The translations under genes were made by a program, and so were the position numbers. This document shows, in pieces, positions 11,324-22,319 of a stretch of DNA of 64,000 bases. Position 1 is the first letter of the stretch. The number at the start of each line of letters is the position of its first letter. Under the pieces are notes generated by a model. The model saw nothing but the letters and a program-made list of their open reading frames with translations. It made no database searches and had not been told where the DNA came from. This stretch comes from Sepiola atlantica (taxonomy: Eukaryota > Mollusca > Cephalopoda > Sepiida > Sepiolidae): positions 42,032,763 to 42,096,762 of the forward strand of contig OY744522.1 in the NCBI GenBank assembly GCA_963556195.1, given 5' to 3'.

Positions 11324-11377
11324 TTTAAAAGAAAAATTATTTTGGCTTTTCCACTGCCAACTTATCCATCTATGTAA

Positions 11378-11427
11378 TTCCTCTGATGATAACATTTTAA
11401 TATTTGAAAAACCTTGGCTTAAGGAAA
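11378..11427 (+). ncRNA. Type I hammerhead ribozyme-like fold (family 2)
   Basis: Stem I TTCCT (11378-11382) pairs perfectly with AGGAA (11422-11426). The core CTGATGA is at 11383-11389 and GAAA at 11406-11409. Stem III AAACC-TT-GGCTT has one A.C mismatch and positions the U-A cut after 11421. Stem II is AT-rich with one mismatch, and the base pair next to the core is U.U where natural hammerheads usually have G-C. Fold clear, activity uncertain. Confidence 0.6.
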
Positions 11428-11439
11428 GAAAAATAAACA

Positions 11440-11721
<282 letters not shown>

Positions 11722-11821
11722 AGACAAACGGAAAAAAATTATTTCAGATACGGGAAAAATCATATAAGAAAACATAAGATTAGACCGGTTTCGTTCGGAT
11801 CAATGGAGACGTTCGTTGATC

Positions 11822-11823
<2 letters not shown>

Positions 11824-11877
<54 letters not shown>
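11824..11877. repeat. (TA)n microsatellite
   Basis: Pure TA run, preceded by an imperfect inverted GTTTCGTTCGGATCAA / TTCGTTGATCCGAT pair. Confidence 0.95.
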
Positions 11878-11879
11878 CA

Positions 11880-12212
11880 AGTAGTACACCTAGCTTCATT
11901 GCGAGCTTCAACACGGTTTGTTGTTGATCACTATTCACTGCTCGTTTTAAATACCCGCCGACTTGGCATTTACGAAGTTAAATTTCTCCTAACTTTCAAG
12001 CTAATTTACGGTAGGCGACGGGTGAGACTCTTGACTGCAAATCAGTGGTTTATTTTCGGCAGCCTTGTTTCTTCTCTCATTTTGTTCTACAGGCGATGTT
12101 TCTGACAAGTGGGAAAAATTGCTGTTTTCTGGGTCGGAATCTATCCATCTAACAGTTATCATTGGCGAGTTTTTTTACCAAGTGGATGTATGCCTTGTTA
12201 GAGGTTATTTCC

Positions 12213-12215
<3 letters not shown>
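11880..12215 (+). repeat. Dispersed repeat shared with 21220-21400 and 37060-37280
   Basis: The left half (AAGTAGTACAC, GCCGACT, ATTTAC, GAGACTCTTGACT..AATCAGTG) matches 21220-21390. The right half (GATGTTTCTGACAA, TTGCTGTTTTCTGGGTCGGA, ATCTATCCATCTAACA) matches 37125-37200. It ends in a (TA)n tract. Confidence 0.65.
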
Positions 12216-12216
<1 letters not shown>

Positions 12217-12309
<93 letters not shown>

Positions 12310-12345
12310 GATATAGATATATATAGATATATATATAGATATATA
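12217..12345. repeat. (TA)n followed by (GA)n and TAGA units
   Basis: TA run to 12267, GA run to about 12312, then ATAGATAT units. Confidence 0.95.
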
Positions 12346-12524
12346 TAATAATGTTGTATTAAATAAAAGACAATTGAAATATCGTTTACTAATAATATAT
12401 CGTGATAATATAAAGCTCAATATATTGAAAAGACCAATCAATTCTAGAGATAAAAGAGGAGAATGAAATATTGTAAAGATACAATATTTATTAGAACATC
12501 AAAAGTTCAGAGCAAGGAGCTCCA

Positions 12525-12574
12525 TATCATTAATCCATAGATTTTCAAAGATAAACTCTTTTCATCAGAGGATA
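12525..12574 (-). ncRNA. Hammerhead ribozyme-like fold (family 2)
   Basis: On the minus strand: stem I TATCCT against ATGATA (5 of 6 pairs), CTGATGA (rc of 12562-12568), a weak stem II, GAAA, then stem III AATC-TATG-GATT perfectly paired and a U-A cut. Stem III differs in sequence from the 36.0-kb copy yet stays paired. Confidence 0.5.
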
Positions 12575-12719
12575 GAGGATAACCGACAATGTAATTGCAA
12601 ATATTATCAGCAACATTATACTCTGTAAAATTTACATGAAATAAAACAAAATAAAGACCAAACGGTAAAGAGTGTTATGTTGAGATAAGAGCGCAGATGT
12701 TTGTGATATTTGGTCGGTT

Positions 12720-13085
12720 TGACACAATACTGGTCAACTCCGATGATGGAATATTATTCCGAAATTAATAAGATTAAAGTAAACAAAAAATACTCTTGCA
12801 TTGATAACAGCTTCTATTTTCAATTTTGATAATTTTGACCCACCAATGCTTTTAAATGAACGACCAATCTTTCTAAACTACCAGCATACTAATGCGTCTT
12901 TATTCGACAACCAGAATTTGAATTCATAACCGCCAACAACATCACCTCAGATAAGACCCATTACAAGGACATTATATAAAAAAAAAACAAGTTTGTTTCT
13001 TTTTATTTTTTGAAAAAAAATGACAGAATACCGGTCTACTCTGATGATGGAATATAATTCCGAAATTAATAAGATTAAATTTAAA
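12720..13085 (+). repeat. 301-bp unit bounded by direct repeats with a hammerhead-like core
   Basis: GACA.AATAC.GGTC.ACTC.GATGATGGAATAT.ATTCCGAAATTAATAAGATTAAA-type sequence (~63 bp) occurs at 12721 and again at 13022, an offset of 301 bp. Each copy has a YTGATGA/CCGATGA - GGAAT hairpin - GAAA core. The enclosed sequence is the inverse of 9180-9370. This is the arrangement left by a head-to-tail dimer. Confidence 0.6.
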
Positions 13086-13089
13086 AAAA

Positions 13090-13910
13090 GAATTAAGAAG
13101 AGTACACGTTTTCTACACTTACCATTGAATTAGGTGTCAGCTACTTTTGGAGCGGTAGAATTATATAATTATTTGTCCAGCCACCTATGCAAGATATTTG
13201 ATGTAGGTCTTCTATATAAATCTGGGGTGGGAATTACGTTCAACAGCTTGTCAACGCAAGGTCTTGTTAAAACTTTGATGATGAAGAATTAACAGAAGCC
13301 TCACAATGTAAAAGAGATAAAATAATTCCACTGTGCGAAATTGAACACCAGAGATGAAGTGTTTACTGTATTAACTTATGGAATGTTCGTTTTTATATTC
13401 AGGAAAGAATATCAGTAAGTAGTATGAAACACATAATAGTTCGTAATTGAAAAATAACTTCTCATAGCTTAGAATTAATTGAAGATTGACTCTTGCAAAC
13501 TCAATCACCACTTATGACGGCTAAAACAAACTCGAGAGGATAGGATTTAATGAAATAGCTTAATTGATATTTGAATGATTCTTCACCCTTTGTCGGCAAA
13601 ATCCCCCATGGAATAGGAGGAACAAAGAATAGAATATGTGAAAGGAACAGTGATAAGGCTGTCCCTCAAATTTGTTATTTTTCAATAAGTCGATGCGTTT
13701 CCGAAGCAGCTTGATAAACTGGTGGCGAATGCTGGAGTATTTAATCACTCTAGATATACACTTTCTTATCATATTTCCTGCAAAAATTATATTGCAGTAA
13801 TAAATTACGAGCACTTAATTAGGTAGTGGCGTTCCAATTAGTATGACCCTGTTTAATTGTAATTGGTTTGCAAAATAAAATATTTAAGACAAAGGAATGA
13901 TAGCTAAGGA
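13090..13910. other. AT-rich DNA, no feature recognised
   Basis: No coding frame above background and no terminal repeats. Confidence 0.4.
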
Positions 13911-13914
13911 GGTC

Positions 13915-14356
13915 ATCGAAATTTATTTGTTTGAGTGTGTGTGTTTGTTTATCTAAAATTCAAAAACTACAGAAGGCACACTAAAAAAGCTGATATTTTT
14001 AAGCATTGCCACGAAGAGAATATCGACATATTTTTTTGTAAAATGCATTAGTCTCGGGGGTCAACAGGAACAACATTAGTCAAGGAAATCGAAATTTAGA
14101 ACGATTTTTTTCCATCAACCTTGGATGTGAAATGGTACTTTTTGTCGGGGATTGTAAAATGTTATATATTTTTAACGTATATTGGCGCAAGAAAGTGTAG
14201 GGATAGAGGGGAGAGAGGGGAGGAAAAAGAAGGGGTATATAGAGATATAAGGGGAAGTTGAGAGATGGTAATTTTAAAAAGAAAGATGTTGCATGCACTT
14301 TTTAATTCTTCTATTGTTGTCTATGTCCGCCAGACAACGCCGTGTAGCCATGCTAG
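13915..14356 (+). mobile_element. Decayed non-autonomous Helitron
   Basis: The 3' end CAGACAACGCCGTGTAGCCA then TGCTAG (14330-14356) is a mutated version of the CGGGCAACGCCGGGTAGCC hairpin plus CTAG found at 35629. The purine-rich GAGAGGGGAGG stretch and AAAGATGTT.CA before it also match Helitron 3' regions here. The 5' boundary is approximate, set by a GTGTGTGTTTGTTT segment like that of the 34190 copy. No Rep/helicase frame. Confidence 0.55.
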
Positions 14357-14639
14357 TCAATAATATAGGGCATATGCGATAAACAGGAATTGTAATAGAA
14401 ATTGATCTAGTGTTATGCATAGAATCTAGCAATGGCGCCTCTCTGGTGCAGCAATTCACTTCATTCACAAGTTCGCGTCTTAATACAATATCTGCTGATT
14501 TCAGCTTTCCTGTACTGGCTGTAGAACGAACAAAGGACGCGATTTCTTTCTTGTCATCCTGCCCCCCCCCCCCTAAACACGTTATTTAAATTACATTCCG
14601 AAAAGTATTCTTTTTCTAACAAGAAACTTCTCCCCTTTC

Positions 14640-14692
14640 TTTTTCTTCTTCTTTTTCTTCTTCTTCTTCTTCTTATTATTATTATTATTATA

Positions 14693-14737
<45 letters not shown>

Positions 14738-14738
14738 T
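14640..14738. repeat. (TTC)n then (TTA)n trinucleotide tract
   Basis: Imperfect TTC units then about 20 TTA units. Confidence 0.9.
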
Positions 14739-14769
14739 ACTTACTAGGATTGCTAACACAGGTTTATCG

Positions 14770-14890
14770 GAGAGTTTGAATTACCTACTGGAGAGTTTGA
14801 ATTACCATCTGGAGAGTTTGGATTGCCTTCTGGAGAGTTTGAATAATTCATTAGACAATTTGAATTACCGACTGGAGAGTTCGAGTTACT
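14770..14890 (+). repeat. Short minisatellite, ~30-bp unit
   Basis: GGAGAGTTTGAATTACC-type unit repeated 4-5 times. It produces a repetitive short frame on each strand that I do not regard as coding. Confidence 0.75.
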
Positions 14891-15275
14891 TACTAGACAC
14901 CATCCTCGAGTATATTTGGTCTCTCTGTACAAGTGTTTGTCAGGACAACCTGACATGAGAATAGTGCACCCTACAAGTAAACCATGACCAAAAATTCAAA
15001 ATAACATAGTATTCGAAGCCTAAATAAGATCTCATTGGTTTGGCTACACGCCTATACGAGGAATGGTACACCTCCTCCTAGTGATGTTACCTCAAGCAAC
15101 AACATTTAGCTGGATACTCCACCAGACTAGAATATGTGTCTTGCAATCAGGTAAGATCAAGAGACCACAAGAAATATATACTATAATTGGTCAATTGGGG
15201 AGACGAAAATTCATGTACTTAATGTTCTTCACTTTTTTACTAAGTCAACGTTTGAGAGGTGAAAGAGAACTTTAA
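14880..15275 (+). repeat. Dispersed repeat shared with 22320-22580 and inverted at 22900-23430
   Basis: Shared segments include TCTGTACAAG.GTTTGTCAG, CCTACAAGTAAACC, ATAACATAGTATTC.AAGCC and GTTACCTCAAG.AACA, then TGGATACTCCACC. The segment GACCACAAGAAA...GGTCAATTGGGGAGA is found inverted at 22965-23020. Confidence 0.65.
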
Positions 15276-15435
15276 TGGAATATTCGAATATCTATGTATC
15301 TCATATAGAGATAAAGTGTAAGCCTCAGGAGAAGGCCCCTTGCTTTCTGAGAACTTCAAGTGAAGTAAAATGAAATAAAAACGTCTCCATCAGTGATTGC
15401 TCACTGACAATAACTGATGCTTTTTATTATGTCTG

Positions 15436-15501
15436 AGTGACACTAAGTCTTTACAGATTTTAAGTCAAACGACTTAAAATCTGTAAAGACTTGGTGTCAC
15501 T
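15436..15501. repeat. Near-perfect palindrome, 31-bp arms, 4-base loop
   Basis: AGTGACACTAAGTCTTTACA... (15436-15466) is inverted at 15471-15501 with a single A/G difference in the arms and loop AAAC. It sits inside the dispersed repeat that continues to 16060. Confidence 0.85.
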
Positions 15502-15640
15502 TTCGATAACCGTTGCAATTGATTTTGCAATCTCAAAAGCCGCTCACAATTGATTGCTCAATAGCAACGTTTATTGGTCTTCTCGGGGTAGAAATAAGCC
15601 TCCCCAAAGTCCCAGTACTCTCTGCACTCTTTGACCTATT
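15502..15640 (+). repeat. Second partial copy of the 15760-16060 repeat
   Basis: Shares GATAACC/GATATC, ATTGATT, TTGGTCT, AATAA.CCTCCCC.AA and CCAGTACTCTCTGCACTCTT with 15900-16030. Confidence 0.55.
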
Positions 15641-15759
15641 AAAACTATTTTGTGTAGTAACAGCTTGTGTTTTTTTAGTGTCAGTTCCCTCGAGGTCACG
15701 TGGTCTTTCTGCTATGTCTTTGTTTATATTTCTGTTGCAACTTCCCTGTAGCTGCTTAT

Positions 15760-16065
15760 TATTATTTGTACTCACTAGGAGGTCTCACACAGGTCATCAT
15801 CACTGACTGTTAACCGATAGTCACCGGTGGTGTTCGCTGGATTCTGAGTGACAACGAGTCTCCCTAGATTTCCCGTACTCTTCACCTGTTTCGATATCTA
15901 TTGCAAATGACCTTGCGTTATCACAACAGACTCTTACTATTGATTTCCGGCTGGCAACGAAAATTGGTCTGTTCTAGGATTTGGATGGCAATAAACCTCC
16001 CCCAATGTGCCAGTACTCTCTGCACTCTTTCAGTGGAGGTCTGGTTAGTGCTCTCTCCTTTTTGA
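15760..16065 (+). repeat. Dispersed repeat, copy 2 (inverse of 6890-7222)
   Basis: See the entry at 6890. It begins GTACTCACTAGGAG and includes TCACCGGTGG, TGAGTGACAACGAGTCTCCC and GCAATAAACCTCCCCCAA. Confidence 0.55.
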
Positions 16066-17815
16066 CCTTTCACGATTATTTTATATGGTATCAGCCTGGT
16101 GCTATCACTTTTGGGGGAGATGGGGTTATTTTATGAAATTTCTTGCAGTTTATCTTCCTTGTTATTTTTGGTGGTGTTCTTTCTGTGTTTTATTTTCTTC
16201 CTATTGCAAATTGCATGTGACTGATTAGTCTTCGTGGCTTATGTGGGTTGGTTTCCGCATTCAACTATTTTCCTTAAATGTTCAGCTGTTTTCCTTATTT
16301 CCATTCGTAGATGATCTCAGTCTTCCCCTTGATTCAAATTTCTCCAATTCTTTTTTCCAGGTTTTGGGGACTGTTCCTAGTGCTCATACGATTATTGGTA
16401 TTATATATACTTTCTTCATACCGCATATCACTTTTCAATTCTCTGGCTAATTCCATGTATTCGCTTCGTTTTTTCTGTCTTCATAAAGTTTAACTTGTGG
16501 CTTGCTCGGACGGCAAAATCGACCATTTGGTACTATTTTTTCTTCTTGTTGATTATCATAAGCCTCTTTGCTTGTATAGGTTTATCTGCTTGCACCCCCA
16601 TATATCAGATGATTTACTGTCTCTTGTTTATACATGATGACACACAGAATGTTGGACATTCCTGATTGAAACTTGGTTGACAAGTCAAGCACAGATCAGC
16701 GTAAGGCTTACTATTAAATATTGGGCGAGTAGACCCACTAGTATGTATAGTGGTTAGTTGAGAATAACAGGAACTAACAGGTGTGCCCGGATCAATTTGT
16801 TTACTCTGGGGTGAGGATTGTTATACTGTGCGAATTAATAGAAACCTATATGACGTCACATTGCTCAAAGAGAGAGATTGTGAAAGAGAAAGTTGTTTAT
16901 AGGCAAACAAAATATGATTAAGCGGTAATTTTGTCTCTGTCCCTCTCTTTGTCTCCATCTTTTCTGGTCAGTTATTTGAAACGAAGATCAAGTTGAATAA
17001 ACCTCTTCTGTATTCAATCAGTATTAGTCTTAGTTATTTTGAAAATATAAATAAGGAGCATTGTATTTCCGGAAGGATCATACATTTGCGCGTGCAAGGA
17101 GAACATGCAGTTTCAAAGCAATTTGTGGACTTCAATGTTTCTCTAACGATTAAGGCAACTTCGTTTTCTGCATGTATGATACTAAATTGAAAAGAAACTT
17201 TAGTAGTTGTTATTCTAGCGTGGTACGCAAACAAAACACAGAGTTTACTTCGATTATATAATCGATGATGCCTCGATTATTATACTGTTTTTCTTTTTAT
17301 TATTGTAAAATGTAATTTATTTAGTTTTTTATCTAAATGAGAAAGTACATGATAAAAGTATAGTTCTATATGAACAAATAAAATAAAATACATTAAAATC
17401 TATTTGTTAATTTTATTTTTAAATACATAGATTTCTATACATACATATATATGATGCTTTCCACTTCTTTACAGAAGAAAGCTATCGCTATGAAGGCTGC
17501 AATGACCGATTGTGGTCGCGCATATTGTCCAGCAAGTCCGTCTTTTTTATTACAGGTCTACATCGCTGTGGGTCTTGTAGGAGGATATGTACATGTAGAT
17601 TGCAATGCTTTGCGTATATTTCAGTAACAAGCCGAAGCAAGATAATTATTAGACGATGTAGAGTGCAGGTTTTATATCGGAGTTTCCGTCTCCTAGATGG
17701 AGGATCTAACAAAATCTACCTGGGGTAGCATCGCGCCTGGGTACTATACCATTTATTTCTGCGTCCTGACTAATAATATATATATTTGTATATATATCAT
17801 TTTTTTATAATAACA
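16066..17815. other. Unrecognised unique-looking DNA
   Basis: About 1.75 kb with short frames only (up to 74 codons) and no family motif. No terminal repeats or RNA features seen. Confidence 0.4.

Positions 17816-17817
<2 letters not shown>

Positions 17818-17870
<53 letters not shown>
17818..17870. repeat. (TA)n microsatellite
   Basis: TA run with one AA interruption. Confidence 0.95.
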
Positions 17871-17871
<1 letters not shown>

Positions 17872-18240
17872 GGGTAAGGTGCACGATAATTCATGAAAAT
17901 GAAATGCCGTGGTAGACAAAATGTGTGAAAAACGACAAACGGAAAACAGGTTAAAATGCAGGAGTAAAAAAATGATAATAATACTAATTTTAAAAATAAA
18001 TTAAAAAAAGAATAAGAAAAAATAAATAAAAGAGAATATGTCACCTACTTGTCAAGTCATATTTCAATGTCGCTAAAAATGTTCTAATATGGTCAAATAG
18101 GATCATCTTTTCCTTCTCTCATGTGTGTGCTTTCAAAATAAAATTGTGTCCAAATCTTCACTTCACACGAAGGAAACCGGTCAAATCTCTTGCTTTTGTT
18201 TTTCTTCTGCATTTTAACCTGTTTTCTATTTGTCTCTTTT

Positions 18241-18269
18241 CACACACACACACACGCGTACACACACAT

Positions 18270-18326
<57 letters not shown>
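18241..18326. repeat. (CA)n followed by (TA)n
   Basis: CA run with GCGT and TACA interruptions to 18278, then TA run. Confidence 0.95.
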
Positions 18327-18328
<2 letters not shown>

Positions 18329-18336
18329 AATACAGA

Positions 18337-18627
18337 TTTTAATCAGACATATGGACCAGTGGTTTCTGACAGGAAAAAGGTTGAATCCCCAATTCTGTCT
18401 TTGTCAGCACTGTCTGAAATGGTAAAATAATGGAATTTCTTCAAAACACATCTGTGAACAGTCTTTACCCGTTAGGAAACGCTATGCTAAAAGAATTTGA
18501 AATGAAGAGGCGGTGAGACGCTTAAACCGAAGAAATAGCAGTTATGTAAGATATTCTATATTTAGAAGTGAGGAAAAGAAGATTTAATTTCTTCATTTAT
18601 TAATTAATTGAAACTATCGTAGAAATG

Positions 18628-18674
<47 letters not shown>

Positions 18675-19108
18675 ATAAACATTTACTTCCCTTTTTTAGA
18701 TAATTTAATTAAATAGAGTTACGTACCTTTAACCATACGATTTCTTTATATATATATTTTCATATATATTTTCATATTTTATATATTTTTAATTTTTATA
18801 TTTAATTTATTTTATTTTAAAGTTCTTTTCTGTTATTTTATTTTCTCTTCTCTTTCCTTCTACTTCTTTTCCTCACTTCTAAATATAGAATCTCTTACAT
18901 AACGGCTATTTCTTCGGTTTAAGCGTATCACCGCCTCTTCATTTCAAATTCTTTGAGCATAACGTTTCATAACGGGTAAAGACTGTTCACAGATATTTTT
19001 TGAAGAAATTCCATCATTTTACCATTTCAAACAGTGCTGATGTAGACGGAATTGGAGATTCAACCTTTTTCCTGTCAGAAACCACTGGTCCATATGTCTG
19101 ATTAAAAT
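18337..19108. mobile_element. Large fold-back: ~250-bp inverted arms
   Basis: The left arm 18337-18590 (CAGACATATGGACCAGTGGT ... TATTTAGAAGTGAGGAAAAG) is repeated inverted at 18868-19108 (CTTTTCCTCACTTCTAAATA ... ACCACTGGTCCATATGTCTG) with scattered differences. The ~275-bp spacer holds a (TA)n tract at 18630-18671 and AT-rich DNA. No coding frame. Confidence 0.8.
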
Positions 19109-19210
19109 ATGTATTTTTAAATAAAAAAAATATTACGCTATTAATTTAATTTAATTGAGCACTTTGCTGGTATTTCCCTTTTATTCTTTTTTGAGTATAC
19201 CCTTATACTT

Positions 19211-19214
<4 letters not shown>

Positions 19215-19281
<67 letters not shown>
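19215..19281. repeat. (TA)n microsatellite
   Basis: Pure TA run. Confidence 0.95.
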
Positions 19282-19284
<3 letters not shown>

Positions 19285-19856
19285 TTTTTATTAGATCGAA
19301 AAATAAAAACCTTAATATGCAGAGATTAATTTATATACAGGGTTCTCAAAACAAACAATAAACAGGGCATTACGATTTTAGCTAATATAACGTTTTTACA
19401 TGCGATATTTCATGCTATATGAACGTCAATTACAGAGGACATATGTGATCGACATCGAATCCTAAATAAAACTCTGTGGAAAAATATATCGCTTAAACTT
19501 ATCCAACAAGTAACTGAAAACGACAGAAACGTCTACGTCGCTGGGAAGATGTAAACGGAAAGTATATTTAACTTCTCAACTAATATTTGTATGCTTTTTT
19601 TGTTTTACAAATGGTTCCGTTATCAACAACTGTTTTCTATTTAAAATAAGTACATATTTACGTATGATGTAATTGTGCCTATCGTTTATTAGGGGTCACA
19701 TTTACGTTTAAAAATTATCGCAGAAATACGAAATTTAGAAGAATTAATCAATACGTAAAAACTGTATTTACACTTAGTTCCCCATCGATCAAATAAGTTA
19801 ATATATTAAATCTCGAATCCATATAACATGGAATAATTGAAAGTAGACATTCATAT
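19282..19856. other. AT-rich DNA, no feature recognised
   Basis: No gene or repeat seen. Confidence 0.4.
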
Positions 19857-19857
19857 T

Positions 19858-19936
<79 letters not shown>
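19858..19936. repeat. (TA)n microsatellite
   Basis: TA run with one CA interruption. Confidence 0.95.
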
Positions 19937-19938
<2 letters not shown>

Positions 19939-20079
19939 GCACAGACATGACACGAATTAATAGACGCACTAATATCATTAATAACGAAGACTGCTGTCAG
20001 ACGGTCCTGATTGACCTAGGCGAGTTTATATTACTTTCTTTTTCTGATGAATTCGATAATAACTCGTTTTATTTCGAAT

Positions 20080-20172
20080 TCATGTACTCGTGAGTGCCCA
20101 CTTAGCAGGGCTAAATGCTTTAGCTCAATTATTTGCGATGTAACACGGTTTCGAACCGTTAAATGGAAGCAT
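20080..20172 (+). mobile_element. Possible tRNA-headed SINE fragment
   Basis: GGTTTCGAACC (B-box-like) follows by about 50 bases a stretch TTAGCAGGGCTAAATGC that could be a decayed A box. No second copy was seen in the window. Confidence 0.25.
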
Positions 20173-20877
20173 TGTTTTGTTCAATACAACAGAATGATAG
20201 ATGAGTCACATTATTTGTCGTTTTTAGTTGGGAGGTTGCAGCCAGGCAGCATTAATGCAGGAGCTTCCACTGGTATTTCTATTTTTAATTGAATGGTTTA
20301 AATAAAACTATCTACATCTTAGCCTAAACATCTCGCCTGAATAACATGTAGTAAGAGGAATACTTACTACTTTCATTAAGTGAGAACCTTATTTTGGTGA
20401 GTACCAGATTCAAATACATATTGGTTACACACTTGTATAAAGTTTTCTTTTCGAAAACAATATAATGATGTTTGTAGATAGATATATTCGCGAATTAACT
20501 AAGCGAAAGCGAGATGTACGCTTCTATGTTTAGAACCAATTTGAAATAATAAATGGTAAAACGTTAAAAGTAAAAACACAGACATCCAAAACTTGTGTAA
20601 TTAGATTCGGTCAAAAGGCAAGACTATTGGGATTAGATATTCTTTATTCGATATTCAGAAGTCGTCTTTTTGTTTCGTGCTTGATACGACGAAAGTCTGA
20701 CTGGAACCGGAGACCAACATTCTAAAATTGCAGATTTAATTCTGTCAAGCCACTAGAGAGATCTTCTAGATTCGTCATTGCTTCGCCATGAGAGGTTTTG
20801 TCGGTATGTCGGTCAGTTGGTCAAGGTATCAGACAGAATTTTCGTAAAGAAACTCACTGCATATATATACATATATA
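20173..20877. other. AT-rich DNA, no feature recognised
   Basis: No supported gene or repeat. Confidence 0.4.
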
Positions 20878-21132
20878 GATCACCGAAGTTAAGCGGCGTC
20901 GAGCCTGGTCAGTACTAAATGGGTGACCATTTGGGAATACCATGTGCTGTATGTGCTCTCTGCTTATATCGGCATTGTTTCCAGTCGTCTTGTACTACTA
21001 CTTGCCATTGGAATGAAGCAATGCCGACTCAGGAGAGCGGTTGTTGGGGACTGCGCAACCCTTGCAATTACAAATTCACGTGCGGGTAGCCCCTGGTGGG
21101 GCACTCATACGTCAAAATTGACGGGAGAGTCT

Positions 21133-21134
<2 letters not shown>
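20878..21134 (+). mobile_element. 5S rRNA-derived SINE (5' end missing)
   Basis: 20878-20952 matches the 3' three-fifths of metazoan 5S rRNA: GATCACCGAAGTTAAGC, GTCGAGCCTGGTCAGTACT, GGGTGACC and TGGGAATACCATGTGCTGTA. This region holds the internal Pol III control elements. The first ~45 bases of 5S are absent; the match starts at a short TA stretch. A ~180-bp unrelated body follows and ends in a (TA)n tract. This is a 5S-headed SINE or pseudogene, not a functional 5S gene. Confidence 0.65.

Positions 21135-21196
<62 letters not shown>
21135..21196. repeat. (TA)n microsatellite
   Basis: Pure TA run. Confidence 0.95.
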
Positions 21197-21201
<5 letters not shown>

Positions 21202-21219
21202 CTTGAGTGACTTTAATCC

Positions 21220-21400
21220 CAAGTAGTACACATTGCTACATGCACGATCCGAACGCGTTCGTAGATCACTCTAGCTGCTTGGTAAATCTAGCCGCCGACT
21301 CGCTATTTACATTTAAATTCCTCTCTAATTACTAACTAATTGTCTATAGCCGATGTGATAAGACTCTTGACTACGAATCAGTGAATTAGTTCCTGCACTG
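21220..21400 (+). repeat. Dispersed repeat shared with 11880-12050
   Basis: See the entry at 11880. The match runs from AAGTAGTACACATTGC to CTCTTGACTACGAATCAGTG. Confidence 0.6.
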
Positions 21401-21469
21401 AAGATTGCGTTAGCATGAAAGATCGATGTCTGTAGGTATTTAAATAATTAATATTTATTTATAAATATT

Positions 21470-21500
<31 letters not shown>

Positions 21501-21502
<2 letters not shown>

Positions 21503-21858
21503 GAAGTATTTGTTATTGTTTATTATCTATGTACGTATACGTCTCGTCCTTTAACCGGGACTCATCAGCATATAGATATGACTATTCACTACCGGTCATG
21601 CGATTCGAAACCCCGGATTACGAGTATTTTACAACTCAAATCCGACGCCTTAACCACACGGCCAATTTTAAATAGCGAATAAACTGTGATAATTTTAACA
21701 CGTTATCGGCGGCTATAACGTCTAGAGAGTTCTACTTTTTTGAGAAAGGAACGATGCATTTAAAGCTAGTGACGTCATGCTGTGTTAATACTACACAAAC
21801 AGTGCTCTACTTTTTCTGAGGAGCGACAAATAATAATAAATATTTGTTATTGTTTATT

Positions 21859-21860
<2 letters not shown>
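21501..21860 (-). mobile_element. tRNA-headed hammerhead element, copy 1 (just over one monomer)
   Basis: On the minus strand: a start segment ATAAACAATAACAAATA, a body beginning TTTGTCGCTCCTCAGAAAA, an A-box-like TGGCCGTGTGGTTAA, a B box GGTTTCGAATC (rc of 21602-21612), then a hammerhead motif, then ATAAACAATAACAAATA again. The repeated terminal segment (21841-21859 and 21507-21525) is offset by 334 bp, so the copy is a little over one tandem unit. It is homologous along its length to 33482-33830. Confidence 0.7.
21528..21580 (-). ncRNA. Hammerhead ribozyme with a core mutation
   Basis: On the minus strand CTGATGA, stem II GTCC...GGAC (perfect), then GAGA instead of GAAA, stem III ACGT-AT-ACGT and a GTA cut site. 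Stem I TATG/CATA pairs for four bases. The A-to-G change at the third core position (A14) should abolish or strongly reduce cleavage. Confidence 0.65.
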
Positions 21861-21890
<30 letters not shown>

Positions 21891-21911
21891 AAATATTTGT
21901 GTATTTGCTAT

Positions 21912-21992
<81 letters not shown>
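21858..21992. repeat. (TA)n tracts followed by (GA)n
   Basis: TA run 21858-21881, a short insert, TA run 21918-21960, then GA run. Confidence 0.9.
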
Positions 21993-21995
<3 letters not shown>

Positions 21996-22244
21996 CAAAT
22001 GAAAAAAAACCCGAACAGTATTAATATATTCATCAAGGTTCCGTCTTTATTTTGAGACTTGTTCAAGATGACCTGTCTAATGAAATAGCATAGAAGTCGA
22101 TATTTGAAAATATGTAGTGCGTCTATGGCGTGAAAAGAATGTTTCTTTTTTTCCGAACGAAATATAGTCGTTAGAATTCAAAGTATGTTGTGCGATCATG
22201 AAATTGAATGAGTGTTTCTATACACACACAGATACACACACACG

Positions 22245-22245
<1 letters not shown>

Positions 22246-22315
<70 letters not shown>
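22246..22315. repeat. (TA)n microsatellite
   Basis: TA run preceded by a short CA run. Confidence 0.95.

Positions 22316-22319
<4 letters not shown>

Noticed and set aside
20878..20952. Functional 5S rRNA gene
   Set aside because: The first ~45 bases are absent and there is no T-run terminator at the expected end.
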